Under the pieces are notes generated by a model that saw only the letters and a program-made list of their open reading frames with translations, was not told the DNA's origin and did not search any database. 64,000 bases of DNA from Vesta saturnalis. Its lineage: Eukaryota > Arthropoda > Insecta > Coleoptera > Lampyridae. How positions within the stretch are numbered: position 1 is the stretch's first letter; every line of letters starts with the position of its first letter. Shown one piece after another: positions 1-11,720 of this stretch. The position numbers and the translations under genes are program-made. The stretch is from assembly GCA_036346205.1 (NCBI GenBank), contig JARFJB010000102.1:805001-869000 (forward strand), in the 5' to 3' direction.

Positions 1-1640
1 CTGGAAATCTTTGCTTAAATATTGAAAAATTCACCATGAAAAATCTTGACTTAACCGTTCAGAGAACTTAACAAATTTAACATTCATTTAGTTCCAAATC
101 TCTATAAAACTTTGTGTTAAAATCAAATAAGAAACTCTGATTATTCAAACAAAAAATATCATAACTTTTACTTAATAAATTGCAAAATATCACTAATGCA
201 AAGACGTGCTCTAATTTCGAACTCATAGACGAACCCAAAATTCATAAAATAAAATCACATATAAGAATAAAATGTAAACGAATATAATTGTGCCGTCTTA
301 AGGCATTGATCGTATAGTACAAGGAAAATGACAAGGGCATTCACTAGGAATAATCAAACACGAAAATACTAATTTCAGCAATAAATGGTAATCAAATTTG
401 TTACCAGTTGTTATGCTGTAACAAAATAAAAAAAGAAACCATAAAGTCCATGACAACGATAGGTCAAATTTCGCAAGCTCATTCTGCATAACTATCAATT
501 CAATTTGATTTTAACGGCAGCGTAAAGGAGAAAAGAATGTGCAAATTTAAACTTCAAATCAATACCTCTACGGAATTTTACATTAAAATCTATAAAATCA
601 TTGACTCAGTTCCAAATGTTTAATCTTCAAGTTCCAACAATCTTGCATCGTAGAATAAAATTTACACAACACAAATTCAAGTCCGGAGATTTCCATAGTT
701 CAGGTACCTTCTTAAACAAAGTACAAGTACCTGGAGGCATCTCTTCTCAACCATCAACGGTTTAGGATAAATAAAGTACTTAAAGGCTGGGCCAAAAATG
801 AAGACTCGTAACTGCACTATTTCAAAAATACACCAAGCTTTTCATACTCTACTATATTAGCGGGTTTTTGAAGTCGTAAATATTTAAAAATACGCAATTG
901 CGAATCGCTTTAAATTATGCTGCGACAAAATACTGTGCGGATACTCCTTTCTGTATCCAATCCACTACACACACTACAAACACCCTCCACTACACCACTA
1001 ACCCCGGCCGTAAGGCCTATACCCCTCTCAACTACATATCTTTTACTTTCGACATCTCAACTTCAACTTCCGAAACTAAATTTCGACTGACTAAATACGA
1101 ACACAAATTTCTCCTCTTTGTGCTCATATAAAAAACATGCATACGAACAATACCACACATTGACACTTTATCTCTTACTTTAATTCATGCACCCAAACAA
1201 GGAACGCTGAAAACGCTAACTAACTTGCGTCATTCAAAATTCAACACTTCTCGTTTCATCAGAACGACTGTAATTTAATACTTTCTTTACGGATAATAGC
1301 GCAACTAAACTGAAATCTTCACAACATACTCTCTCTCTCTCTCTCTCTCTCTCTTTAGGACAATTAAGAGCGAGATGCATACAAAATCCTTAAATGTTAA
1401 ACGCCAACATTCACATGAACGAATAAAGAAACATTGCACAAAACGCAACTCGTAATGCTGATCTCAGTACAGGCCTCGACCAAAATAGTAATATCAAAGC
1501 CCATTATGTACTTTATGGAAACAAATAATTCTTAGATTTTTAATTCAACTTACAAAACTACAAGCGCTGAATTTTATTTTAATTTTATTCTAAATGTAAA
1601 ATAAAGCAACCTAAAATTTTCATACACCTATTCCTTCAAA
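1..1640. other. AT-rich stretch without recognisable gene
   Basis: I find no convincing coding region on either strand; the open frames are short and show no domain pattern. The only discrete structure is a (CT)n microsatellite at about 1329-1354. This could be intergenic or intronic sequence of a host gene, or decayed TE sequence. Confidence 0.5.
1329..1354. repeat. (CT)n microsatellite
   Basis: About 13 consecutive CT dinucleotides, ending in ttt. It is a simple sequence repeat with no adjacent gene that it could obviously regulate. Confidence 0.9.
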
Positions 1641-2085
1641 ACTGAAATCTCGTTTTACCACAAGTGGTGAAATGAGATTTCATTTTAACACTTATGTTGA
1701 AACGAATTACTTTTGACATTTAAAGTGCATGTCAAAAAGGTGCATTTAGTAACTAAATTACAAAATAGCTATTTATATAACAAGTTGCAAAAGGGAGTGT
1801 TTTTTACACTAGATGTAGGATTTGACCACGAGCGTAACAAGTGGTCAAACGGATCGCGTACAAAGCGCAATCAATTTTACACCGTGCTTTATGCAAGATT
1901 TTTTTTGTAACTTAGTCATTATAGAAAACAATCACATTCGATACGTTTTAGATTGATTTTGATTAAAATAAAATGTGGAAGTTTTATTGTTACTTACAAT
2001 ACTTGTTAAAATAGTACCTTTAATTTTTGGTAACAAATAAGTTTAATATTTGAAAATAGATCAATCGTTAATATTCAATTAAAAT
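1641..2085 (+). repeat. RptA copy 1, palindrome-rich dispersed/tandem repeat
   Basis: First copy of a ~410-450 bp repeat seen at least six times in the window. It opens with actgaaatctcgttttacca and a near-palindrome around accacaagtggt. A second palindrome (ttaacacttatgttgaa) follows, then a conserved middle (gagcgtaacaagtggtcaaa) and an AT-rich tail with caatcgttaatatt. It joins copy 2 head to tail, so the family behaves like a short satellite or a tandemly arranged non-autonomous element. No protein-coding capacity is seen, and the origin is unknown. Confidence 0.75.
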
Positions 2086-2460
2086 TAAAATCTCGTTTCA
2101 CCACTAGTGGTAAAATCAGATTTTATTTCAACACTTGTGTTGAAACGAACTACTTTTGTTTGTCAAAAAGGCTATCTTTTTGACAAACAAAAGTAGCAAA
2201 ATAAGTATTTTTTTTGTACTAGGTGTGAGGATTTGACCATGAGCGTAGCAAGTCGCCAAACACACCGTGTGCAAGAAACAATTAATTTCGCATCATGTTT
2301 TCATGTTTTGTACAAGTTTTTTTTTATTGTATCACATGCGGTACGTCTTAGGTTCAGTTCGATTAAAATAAAATATAGAAACTTTATCGTTACAATTAGT
2401 ATAAGTAATTTGATTGTAATCTCATTATATTTAGAATTTACATCAGTCCTACATACATAA
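2086..2460 (+). repeat. RptA copy 2, tail grades into SINE-like repeat
   Basis: Second head-to-tail RptA copy, with the perfect palindrome core accactagtggt and the paired ttcaacacttgtgttgaa. It also has a local inverted repeat around ctttttgacaaacaaaagta not seen in the other copies. Its tail continues without an obvious break into the sequence preceding the tRNA-like unit at 2490. Confidence 0.65.
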
Positions 2461-2655
2461 AGACAAAATTTACATTGATTGGGGCTTGAATCTCGATAGC
2501 ACAGTTGGTTAGCGCGGTACTGTAGCAGGTCGTAGGTTCAAATCTTACTCGAGGTAAACTTTTTATTTGTGTATTTAATAAAATTAATAATAATTTTTAA
2601 TTATTAGCTTTGAACTTATTCGTTCATAACAAAACTTATAATAAATTCTTATTAG
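2440..2655 (+). repeat. tRNA-headed SINE-like repeat, copy 1
   Basis: A tRNA-like head at 2490-2556 carries D-arm (A-box-like tagcacagttggtt) and T-arm (B-box-like ggttcaaatctta) sequences. It is followed by an AT-rich body (gtatttaataaaattaataa...) shared with the copy at 3600-3850. About 7-9 bases of the anticodon arm are missing, so the cloverleaf is broken here. A tRNA-derived SINE is the simplest reading. No poly(A) or target duplication could be fixed. Confidence 0.6.
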
Positions 2656-2754
2656 TCAAGTTGCTGTGGTATGTGTGAATCCATGCGATATTGCAGGCTC
2701 ACATTCCATTAATATAAGTAATTTGATTGTAATCTTATTATATACATCGGAATC

Positions 2755-3318
2755 AAACCCGAGAAAAGCACCGCGGTACTGTTCACCCGAAGACACATGA
2801 GGATCACGAGGAACATCTCCATGTTCGGCCAGGATATCCCATGGAGGGATTCCGTGGAGTACCTGGGACTCAGTATGGACAGAAAGCTCCGATGGAACCA
2901 GCACGTCGCAGACAGAAGAGCTAAGGCCTAAGGAATCATCAAGAAGATGTATCCGCTCATGGGGCGGAACAGCGTTCTAACGACCGACAACAAGATGCTG
3001 ATCTACAAGACGATCATCCGCCCGATACTGAACTACGCCTGCGAAGCATGGGCATACGTCGCTCCCTCAACCATCAAAACGCCTTCAGACCATCTAGAAC
3101 AAGTGTCTCCGGATCACCACCGATGCTCTCTGGTAGATCAGGAACGACCGACTCCATAAGGACTTCAAGATGGCCACCCTAATGGAATTCATGAAAACCG
3201 CTGTATCCGACTAGGAGATGGTACTAGCGGCCCATCCAAATCCCGTCATCGCGTGATTATGGAACTACGGCGCCAACGACGTGACGAGGCACAAGAGGCA
3301 GAAGATAGTGCTGTGTTG
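2755..3318 (+). pseudogene. Jockey-clade LINE ORF2 C-terminal fragment
   Basis: Conceptual translation gives the end of a non-LTR retrotransposon reverse transcriptase. It starts with KSTAVLFTRR, then VEYLGLSMDRKLRW (the end of the palm and start of the thumb), then LIYKTIIRPILNYACEAW and a tail like NDRLHKDFKMATL...AAHPNP. This order is characteristic of the jockey family. The stretch is interrupted by several stops, so it is dead. It is much richer in G+C than its surroundings, suggesting a different or recent source. The endonuclease and the catalytic YADD block are absent (5' truncation). Confidence 0.8.
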
Positions 3319-3599
3319 AGTGAAATGAAATATTATACTCTTTGTTGTTATATGTCTTAGTTAACTTAAGTTAGGTAGTGAAATGACATGTAGATACTAT
3401 GCCCTGAATAAAGCAAGGTCCGATGAAGGTATTAGCATCTGCCCGTATACCGTAGTAGGTTAAAATGATTAAAATGACATTGTATTTAGAATTTACTATT
3501 CCCGTACATAAAGCAAGGTTTACATCGATGAAGGTATGAAGCGCAGTCGTGCCCGGTATACCGTAGTCCTACCGATTAAAATGATTAAAATGAAAATCT
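3319..3599. other. Degenerate SINE-related sequence
   Basis: It contains two short decayed stretches (around 3410-3460 and 3480-3590) that resemble the lead-in and tRNA-like head of the SINE-like repeat (tgtatttagaatttac, catcgatgaaggtat, gcgcagtcgtgc). No gene is seen. Confidence 0.35.
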
Positions 3600-3850
3600 T
3601 ATTGTATTTAGAATTTAGATCAGTTCTACATACATAACGACAAGATTTACATCGATTGGAGCTTGAATCTTGATAGCGCAGTTGGTGAGCGTGGTACTCT
3701 AGCAAAGTACAGCTCGTAGGTTCAAATCCTACTCGAGGTAAACTTTTGATTTATGTATTTAATAAAATTAATAATAATTTTTAATTACATATTTACCTTT
3801 GAACTTATTGGTTAATAACAAAACTTATAATAAATTTATCGTTACAAAAC
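3600..3850 (+). repeat. tRNA-headed SINE-like repeat, copy 2
   Basis: Same family as 2440-2655. The shared lead-in (tatttagaatttagatcagt) is followed by the tRNA-like head at 3667-3740 and the same AT-rich body ending in aaaacttataataaattt. The two copies are similar over the whole ~220 bp, including sequence upstream of the tRNA-like part. The repeated unit is therefore larger than a bare tRNA pseudogene. Confidence 0.65.
3667..3740 (+). tRNA. tRNA-like cloverleaf, anticodon AGC (SINE head, probably not a functional tRNA)
   Basis: A complete 74-nt cloverleaf can be drawn. Acceptor is atcttga/tcgaggt (7 pairs, two G-U), then TA, and D stem gcgc/gcgt with a 9-nt loop. Anticodon stem is gtact/agtac with loop ctagcaa (anticodon AGC at 3701-3703), followed by a 5-nt variable region. 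T stem is gtagg/cctac with loop ttcaaat, and the discriminator is A. AGC would read alanine codons, but the G3:U70 pair that marks tRNA-Ala is missing (C:G here). The same unit recurs, damaged, at 2490-2556. I therefore take it as the head of a tRNA-derived SINE. Confidence 0.45.
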
Positions 3851-3930
3851 TTTTCAAAATTGTACCTTTCATTTTCGTAACAAGTAAGTGTAATTTCTGG
3901 ATAAAAATGATCAATCGTTAATATTCCTGA

Positions 3931-4440
3931 AAAACTGAAATCTCGTAAAATGATTTTTCATTTTAACACTTTTGTTAAAAAGAACCATTTTTGACAATTA
4001 GAGTGTATCTCAAAAAGATGACATTTGTAATTAACCACAAAATAGCTATTTATATATCAAGTTGCAAAATAAACGTATTTTTTGCGTTAGAAGTAAGGTT
4101 TGAGCACGAGTGTCGCAAGTGGCCAAACACACTGCGTGCAAAGACAATCAATTTGGCACCGTGTTTTATACAAGATTTTTAACAGTCATTGTTCAAAACA
4201 ATCGCATTCGATATGTTTTGGATTCATTTCAATTAAAATAAAATATAGAAATTTTATCGTTACAATACTTTTCAAAATTGTACCTTTATTTTCAAACCAA
4301 ATAAATGTAATTTCTGAAGGAAAATAATCAAATCTTAACATTCCTTAAAAACTGAAATCTCGTTTTACTACTAGTGGTAACATGAGATTGCATTTTAACG
4401 GTTTTATCAAAACGAACCATTTTAGACAATAAAAGTAACT
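3931..4440 (+). repeat. RptA copies 3 and 4 (4 truncated)
   Basis: Copy 3 covers about 3931-4340 and is the clearest full unit (~410 bp). Copy 4 starts head to tail at about 4341 with the actagtggta core and stops near 4440, where LINE sequence begins. The head-to-tail junction is direct evidence of tandem organisation. Confidence 0.7.
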
Positions 4441-4503
4441 TCACTTAACTTAACCTTCACGCTATTCCCTTGCGGTGTAGGCAAAACAATCCCTGCCTCT
4501 TAT

Positions 4504-5335
4504 TTATTTTTCATTCACAATCTTTCTCCATGCTTTCCTATCTACACATACCTCCCTAGCTTCCGCAAGATTCGTACATTGTCTCTGACATACCCTTTTA
4601 TTTTTAAAACTCCTTATCTTTCTTTCGTTTATCATACATTCTGCTACATTCAGCCAAGTTTTACGCGGTCTACCAGACACGACCTCTCCCACATATATTT
4701 GCTTAGTTAATCTTGCGTTGTTCATTCTCTCAATGTGACCAAACCAACGTAATGTAATACTTTTATGTCTATCCATTATCGTCTTTTCTTTTCCACACTC
4801 CGTCATTATGCACTCATTTTTTATCTTGTCCCTTCTCGTTTTACCACATGCGCTTCTCAGGAATCTCATACCCGCGGCATTTATTTTTCTTTCGTGCTTT
4901 TTTTGACATACCCATATCTCACTTCCATACAGTACTGATGGGACAAACACGCTATTATAGATTGCTCGCTTCTCAGCTAGGCTCATGCTTTCGTTTCTCA
5001 TTATCGTCCATATACTTCCAATCACTTTCCTTCCATCATTGACCCTTCGTCCAATCTCGCCTTCCATTGTGCCATCTGCAGTAAACATTCTACTCAGGTA
5101 TACCAGCTCGTCCACTTGCTCCAAAATTTCATCTTGCAGAGTAAATACTATACTCTCCTTTCCACCTTCCCGATTGAACACAATAACCTTAGTTTTGCTC
5201 ACGTTTAGCTTTAGGTCCATGCGTCCCACAGACTATCAAACTTCCTCACAGCAGTTTGTAGCTCATCCGCACTGTCACTGTCACAATAAGACTGTGTCAT
5301 CTGCATATACCAGCACTCGTGTATTTACGTCACCA
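4504..5335 (-). pseudogene. LINE reverse transcriptase, C-terminal part (antisense)
   Basis: Read on the minus strand, the catalytic block VLVYADDTVLL (YADD) lies near 5290-5330. It is followed, after a frameshift, by a 241-residue open stretch from 5229 to 4504. That stretch has the RT palm/thumb end (LNVSKTKVIVFNREG, VDELVYLSRMFTADG, VPSVLYGSEIW) and a basic tail with RWFGHIERMNNARLTKQIY, typical of one large insect LINE family. The endonuclease and the first part of the RT are missing. It is a 5'-truncated, frame-broken copy whose clade I cannot fix by eye. Confidence 0.8.
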
Positions 5336-5430
5336 ACCATTACACCGTTTGTATCGGTACATGCTTGTCTAACACATTTATCCATGCATACATGGTAATT
5401 CCGTAAATTAAAAAGGTTGTTAATGAAGAA

Positions 5431-5688
5431 ATGAAACTACTTACCGTCACTTTAATGAAATACATGAAAAAATCCTTAGCTGAAGCTGTGATGTCTACTA
5501 AAAATGATACGGTAAAAGAAAAAGCAAGTATGGCGCTTTTAGAATTAGAATCTGTCCCCATGGATGATGAATCAAGAAGAGAGAAAAGGAACACTCTTAA
5601 TTTGCAAAAATCCTCTGGCTCTAGTGTTGCCTCCATAGAGAAGGAGGTACTACAAGAGGCCAAAAATTTAAAGAAAAAAAGATTTTGA
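5431..5688 (+). CDS. Hypothetical short ORF, possibly the tail of a lost TE ORF
   Basis: 85 codons starting MKLLTVTLMKYM. It is charged, probably helical, and rich in Ser/Glu/Lys, ending in a basic run (KKKRF). I do not recognise the family. It lies between two LINE fragments and has no visible promoter or splice sites. It may be the end of an ORF1-like or other TE protein, or chance. Confidence 0.2.
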   Translation: MKLLTVTLMKYMKKSLAEAVMSTKNDTVKEKASMALLELESVPMDDESRREKRNTLNLQKSSGSSVASIEKEVLQEAKNLKKKRF

Positions 5689-5924
5689 AGGCCTCCGGGA
5701 AGACTTAGATCATCCTGAAGGAATACTAGTAAATGAAATTTAACTGTGATAATATTCTAGTCATTTTACGTTAGTCATATATTATATTTATTATATATTT
5801 TAACTTATTTGTCTGTATCAGTCTCTTTTTTATATATCTGATATTTTAACTCTTTATAATCTTCTGTCTATAAAAATTTATTAAAGTAATCCGCTAACTC
5901 TCACCAATTTACTTTCCAATTGCA

Positions 5925-8390
5925 TCCATAATCCAAAGAAACTGCATTGGATTAAGCACACATTATCAGGAAATTAAAAGGATAATTGTAGACAGATCTC
6001 CAATCTGTTTATGTCTGCAGGAGACAAGCTTTGCACCTAGTAAACCATTTAATATAAGAGGGTACTTACCTTTTCACACGTATGGTCCATTAGGCCCTAG
6101 GGCATGCGGTGGCGTTTCACTTTATCAGTTGTGAAATCCCAACTAGACAAGTAAGCATTCGCTCTAAATTACAAGTTGTAGCAGTACAAATAGCGGCCCC
6201 CATAGTAACTACAATTTGCAATATCTATTTGTCAAACAATGAATGGAACTCCGCAGACCTGTCGTAGAACAGCTGCCAAAACCAGTTTTGCTAATTGGAG
6301 ACTTTAATTCGCACAATGGGATGTGAGGTTCTGAAACAGCAAATACAAATGGACGTATAGTTGAATATTTAATGGCGTATAACAATTACATCATGTTAAA
6401 CACAGGATCTCCAACATATGTGTGTGCTAGATCTAACGAATTCTCATGCTTAGATCTCAGTATGTGTTCTCCATCACTGGTAACTCGGTTAAAATGGACA
6501 ACTCTAGAAAACGATATTTTCTCCGATCACATTCCAGTCCTAATTGAAACCGACGCGCATCTCCCTCTACTGCCACACCACCTAGATGGAAATTGAAGAA
6601 GGCAAACTGGGATAAATTCTCGTTTCTAGCAAACAAAATATACCAACATCATGATGTAAATGAGGGCATTAGAGATATAAATAATAATATTAAAAACAGC
6701 AGTTAAACACAAGAAAACTTTAAACACCACCCTACAGCAGAAAACTGCATAATATTTAAACAGTGTAGAGCGGTGGCACGTCGGTTAATAATGCAACAAG
6801 AGAACATCTAATGCTACGAATATGTATCCTCAATAACCTGTCATATACCATCAGATGTAATATGGAGGAAAGTCAAACAAATTGCTGGACACTACTCATA
6901 TAGTATTTCAACAAAATTAAACTATATGAGTCACAAGGTCTCTGGACTATGTGATATAGTCGAAACCTTTTTAAAACGCTTGGAAAATGTGAGTAGTGAT
7001 GAAATGCTATTATCTAAACCGCCGCATGCAAAAATACATCGCCTGGACATGACGTAATACCATATGATATGATAAAGTACCTACCTCAACATGCTGTGGA
7101 ATGAATCTTAACGTTATACAATCGGATCTGGCAGTCGGGGAAGTATCCTAAAGAATGGAAAGTCACCACGGTAGGTCCCATTCTTAAACCAAATAAACCT
7201 TCGGCACTACCAGAAAGCTACAGACTATTTCACTAACGTGTTGTATGGCAAAATTGTATGAGGAAATGGCCAACTCAAGATTGATGTGGTATATGGAATG
7301 AAATAACCTACTGTTTCCTCACCAGTTTGGTTTTGGGAAACGCCGGAGTGCATTAGATAGCCTAGTACTACTTGAAAATGCGATTCAAAGAGGTTATGAT
7401 TATCGAAAACACACCTTAGCAGGCGTACGACTGCACGTACAAATACAATATAATAAAAACCATACATGAATGGGTATAAGGGGAGAGCTGGCGTACAAGA
7501 CTTTTTTTGCTCAAATGAAATCCAAATCAGAGTAGGTAGCGCTATTTCCTCACGAGGGTTGCAACTTAATGGAATCCCACAAGGATCTAACATCAGCGTG
7601 ACTCTATTTTTAATAGCGATTAACGATTTAATTCCGGAAAACGCAAAAGAAGTTAAAGCACCGCTGTGTGTCGTTGATTTGTGTCTGTACTATACCGCTG
7701 ATCCCTCAGAAGATGTCAACCAAATTATGCAAACAAAGTTGGCTAACGTAATGCAAAAAGCAAAATCGATTGACTTTAGACTTTCTCAGACCAAAACTAT
7801 AGCGGTGCACTTCTGTAGGCTAAGAAAATGTATTTTTCAGTCAGATTTACGAATGGGAAATAATCCTATAGACACACAGTGGGTAACAAAGTTCCTGAGT
7901 ATACTGCTGGACGAAAAATTGTTGTGGAAAGAACAAATTAACAGTCTCTTGGCCAAATGTGAACAGACGCTGAACCTAATAAGAATGATGTCAAACATTA
8001 GGTGGGGCAGTGGTAGAAAAATGTTACTCACATTACATAATCTGTTAATCCTATCACGGTTAGAATATCGAGCAATTTATTGTATTTAGCACGTAAAACC
8101 ATCCTTAGTAAGTTAGAGGCTCTTTACTATCAAAGAATCAGATTAGCAATTGCTTTCCGCACCAGTACGCATACGTCCATGAGATGCGAAACAGGATATG
8201 AACCGCTCCCACTAAGAATGAGCCATCTACTATTATGCTATGGTACCCGAAACTATCAATTCAAAAAAGAACACGACGACTTGGTAAACATTCGTATATT
8301 CTTAGTGGCCCAACTATTGGTCGCACAGGGAACGACCAAGCAGGTCAAGCTGAACGATTGTCATTATGTACATCGGCTTGAACTGTGATT
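5925..8390 (+). pseudogene. LINE with endonuclease and RT, heavily mutated
   Basis: The order matches a Jockey/I-group ORF2. At about 5945-6600 is an apurinic endonuclease (LCLQETSFAP, LLIGDFNSHNG, NDIFSDHIPVLIE). An EN-RT linker follows, then an RT at about 7060-8090 (FGKRRSALDSLVL, NGIPQGSNISVTLF, SQTKTIAVHFCR, KFLSILLDEKLLW). The catalytic YADD block reads VVDLCLY, so one aspartate has been lost. A degraded C-terminal region runs to about 8390. Many stops and frameshifts make it non-functional. It runs head-on into the antisense LINE starting at 8391. Confidence 0.8.
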
Positions 8391-9190
8391 TTAAAGAAAA
8401 GATATGGCGGTGATTTAAATAAAATTATTTTATTATATAAAACAGTCGAGTGGAGAAGCCGTGTTTGTTCCATGTTAAGCCATGGAATTTGTTTTAATTT
8501 GCATGACACATGCTGATGTTTATTTCTTGCATTTAGTCGTGACAAGGACCTTAAACAGAGCAGTCCCAACGTCCATAACTAATCTCAAATTTTTAGCTTC
8601 TTCAGAAAACTGTAAATTGACACCACCAATTTTATTGTTCAAAAGAGAAATTATATCTTGACGGTCGATGGGACTGTGTGTAGAACCAAATAACAATAAT
8701 TTGTATTTGGTGGGATTAATATTTAGTGAATGCTGGTAGGAATAACTAACAAAACTCTGAAGGTCTTCGTTCACTTCACGGCTCGCTTGCTCAACGTTTT
8801 ATTTATAGAAGGTGTAGTACAATTGGGTATCATCTCCTTATAGATGTTTATTACAAAACTCCAACACTATTGTAATTTGTGAGGTATAGACCATGAATAT
8901 AGAGGACTCAGAATAGACCCTTGAGGAACTCCAGAGTATATCAAATTGACTTCTTCCTTGCAAATAATTTGATATTAATGCAACCAACCTTATGTCAAAG
9001 CCAATTAAATTTAAAATATCTATTAGTACGTCGTCATCTGTCGTGTCAAAGGCTTTTGAAAAGTACAGAAGAATCAGCACAGCAAATTTGTTTTCATCTA
9101 AAGCAGATAAAATACCGGCCGTTACTTTTAAAAGAGCTGATTCACTACTGCACCTAAAACCCTACTGACCTTCGGGTAGATTTGTACATT
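8391..9190 (-). pseudogene. Antisense LINE RT fragment
   Basis: Minus-strand RT motifs run from 9190 down. LLYFSKAFDTTDDDVL is the catalytic block with the first Asp, then GDDTQLYY (the xADD block, first residue changed) near 8830. HSLNINPTKYKLLLFG and the C-terminal motif WLNMEQTRLLHSTVLYNKI...VQADVHN follow at 8400-8500. Several frame breaks separate them. The C-terminal motif is the same kind as in the antisense LINE at 24395-24986. Confidence 0.75.
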
Positions 9191-9204
9191 TATCCAAATA
9201 CGTT

Positions 9205-9500
9205 TTTATTTGATTGAAAAGCACATTCGATACGTTTTAGGTTGATTTCGAGTAAAATAAAATTTAGAAGTTTTATCGTTCCAATACTTTTCAAAATTGT
9301 ACGTTTAATTTTCAAAACAAATAAGTGTAATTTCGGAATAAAGACAATCAATCGTTAACATTCCTTAAAAACTGAAATCTGGTTTTACCACTAGTAAAGT
9401 GAGATTGAATTTTAACACCTTTGTTAAAACGAATCAATTAAAGTGTATATTGAAAAGATGACAGTTTGTAATTAAGTACAAAATAGTTATTTATACAACG
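9205..9500 (+). repeat. RptA, end of one copy and start of the next
   Basis: 9205-9360 matches the distal part of an RptA unit (cattcgatacgttttaggtt, caatcgttaacatt). 9361-9500 is the head of the following unit, with a damaged palindrome (accactagtaaag) and ttaacacctttgttaaaa. This probably continues the tandem array interrupted at 4440 by the LINEs between. Confidence 0.65.
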
Positions 9501-9925
9501 TGCCTAAGATAAGGATGAACAGCATGGAGATCTTGAGAACGGTAAGAGAAACAAAGGCGGTTAAAATATAGACAAGTTGTATGATTCAGGGCGTGTTCAC
9601 ATGTAGTTTGCAAAAGTTTTTATTGTATATCGTTTCCGAGATTTAAAACCAAATGCGAATTTTGGGTTTTCTTTTTTTTGTAATTTCTTCACTTATTTTA
9701 AAAGATTTAAAAAAAAGGTATTTCTTCATTTTCACGTTTTGAATTCTGTTAGATAGCGTTTTCAATTTTTTTATTCGACGTGTCATCTCCGAGAAACCAT
9801 CATCGACTTTATTTTTTTATATCGCCGCAACCAACGAAACACCCTGTATTCGATAGTATGTTTTATTACGAATTTAAGCACATTATGGTTTTGAAGCTAA
9901 TTATGACTCTGTATGACTCTGTCAG
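9501..9925. other. Unassigned stretch
   Basis: AT-rich, no gene. At 9580 cagggcgtgttc and at about 9840 gaaacaccctgta resemble the ends of a short Tc1/mariner-type MITE about 265 bp long. The inner terminal sequence does not pair well, so I do not call an element. The last ~80 bp may be the 3' edge of the LINE that follows. Confidence 0.3.
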
Positions 9926-11720
9926 CTACTTGTTAATGTGGAGGCTCCATGTTAGTCTTCGATCCAGAAATAGGCCAAGTTGTTTAATAGCGTTATCATT
10001 AGGGTTCCATGGAATTCGGGTGTTATCAATTTTTATATTAGGTGGATCCGTGGGTCTGCGGAGTGTGAAAATTTTGCACTCACACTTATTAGCGTTTATA
10101 GTAATGTACCAGCGTTTTAACCATACTGTTAATTTATTTATGCCAACTTGGAGGGTTTCTTTTGCTGTCGGTAGGATTGGAGCCAGAATTGAACCTTGTG
10201 GAACTCCTGATTTAATTTGTTGTGGGGTGGACAAATACGATCCTATTCTTACCTGCAAGTTTCTGCTGGTAAGGAATGATTGTATAGTTGCAGTACGTAT
10301 GAGAGACCGTTCATTTCTCGCAGTTTATATATTATCCATCCGTCCATACTAGGTCAAAGGCGAGACAAATGCGATTAGCGTATGCATCTTATGTTCGAAC
10401 CCTCTTTCAATAATTTCAGCAAGTCTCAGAACCCGGTGGTAACTAAAATGCCAGTTTCTGAACCCAACTTTCATTGGAGGTATGGCATTGTGATCGTCCA
10501 GAAATTTAATCAAGCGACTGTGAATGATTCGCTCTAGAAGCTTAGATACCGTCGATAATAAACTTATTGGCTTGTGGTTCTTCTTGGGTTTAGGAAACAT
10601 CAGGACGTGAGCTAGTTTCCATGCTTTTGGAAAGTACATTATTCGTAAGCAAGCGTTAAAAATTGCCGCTAGATACGCTATTGCTTTAGGTGGAAGGTTT
10701 TTTAGCACAACGTTAGGTATCTTATCTTTTCTAGGGGCTTTTTTGGTTTTCAACTTTCTGATATATTCTCTGACTTCTGCTGGGAAGGCTGGATCTATTG
10801 GTGTAATATTGTTGTTTTCATTGATGTTAGCTTCAAGTTGTACGTGTTCAATGTGACCCACATTGTTTTGCTCAAAGGTAGTGGCTTGTTCCGAGCATTT
10901 CTATTGATCATCTGTTTATACTTCACCGTTTACTCGAATAGTTGGCATTGTTTGACGTCGTCGGAGGATTTTTTTGGTGGCTCTCCACATATTCGGGTCC
11001 CCTGGATCTAAATTTTTAATATAGTGAATGTAAGATTTAATTTTGTGATTATCCAATTTTTATTTGACTATTCTTATTAGCTGATTTAGTCTGGCTTTGG
11101 TTGCTGGATGACGTGTTCTTTGCCATAGTCTTCTAGTGCTGTGCTTTTCCCTGATTAGGTTGAATATTTCAGTTGGGGGGGTTAGATAGTTAAAGTATCT
11201 ACGTGATCTGTTGATGCTTGCATTGCTGACTGCTTGTGTTACATTTTCATTAAATATTTCAATTCACTTATCAGTATCATCCGGTGATGTTAGATTAGAT
11301 AGGTATGTCAGCGACGTTTTAATTGATGCTTGGAATACGTTCCAGTTAATTGGGCCATTTATTAGTTTGGGAATTTTGGGATAGCTTTGGATGGAGCAGC
11401 CTAATGTACTAATTATTGGGAGATGGTCTGCATCAAGTTCAGTTACGACCCGTCGGTTGATCGGTGTGGTTAGGTTTTTGTGGAGAACTATGTGCAATAT
11501 GTCAGGGGAATGACCTACTCGGTAGGGATAATAGGTATAGGTGCTGCTAATTTTGATGTAAGATTCTCGAGTTTGGAGCCATTAGGGTTTATTTTTTTGC
11601 AACCCCAGTTGCTGTTTTTGCAGTTTAGGTCACGTATTAGAACAGTGGACTCTGTGCCTGAAAAGATGTTTTGCAGTTCAATTTTGTTCAGTTGCTTATT
11701 TGGTGGTTTAACTTAAAAGT
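9926..11720 (-). pseudogene. Jockey-clade LINE ORF2 fragment with RT core deleted (antisense)
   Basis: Minus-strand reading from 11720 down. The end of the endonuclease is INRRVVTELDADHLPI (11480-11400). The EN-RT linker follows, then RT fingers/palm (VREYIRKLKTKKAPRKDKIP, ISLLSTVSKLLERIIHSRL, VLRLAEIIERGF) at 10861-10349. Then come SGVPQGSILAPIL and, after an abrupt jump, KETLQVGINKLTVWLKRWYI...NKCECKIFTL at about 10200-9930. The sequence between GSILAPIL and the latter, which should hold the YADD catalytic block, is missing. The 3' end is also absent. Confidence 0.8.

Noticed and set aside
898..1131. 77-codon open frame
   Set aside because: Low-complexity Thr/Asn-rich translation with no start context or family pattern.
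3667..3740. Genuine tRNA-Ala gene
   Set aside because: Lacks G3:U70, lies in a repeated unit with a damaged sister copy, and has no run of four or more T directly downstream apart from aaactttt.
9580..9845. Tc1/mariner-type MITE
   Set aside because: Only about 10 bases at each end resemble each other and the inner terminal sequence does not pair.
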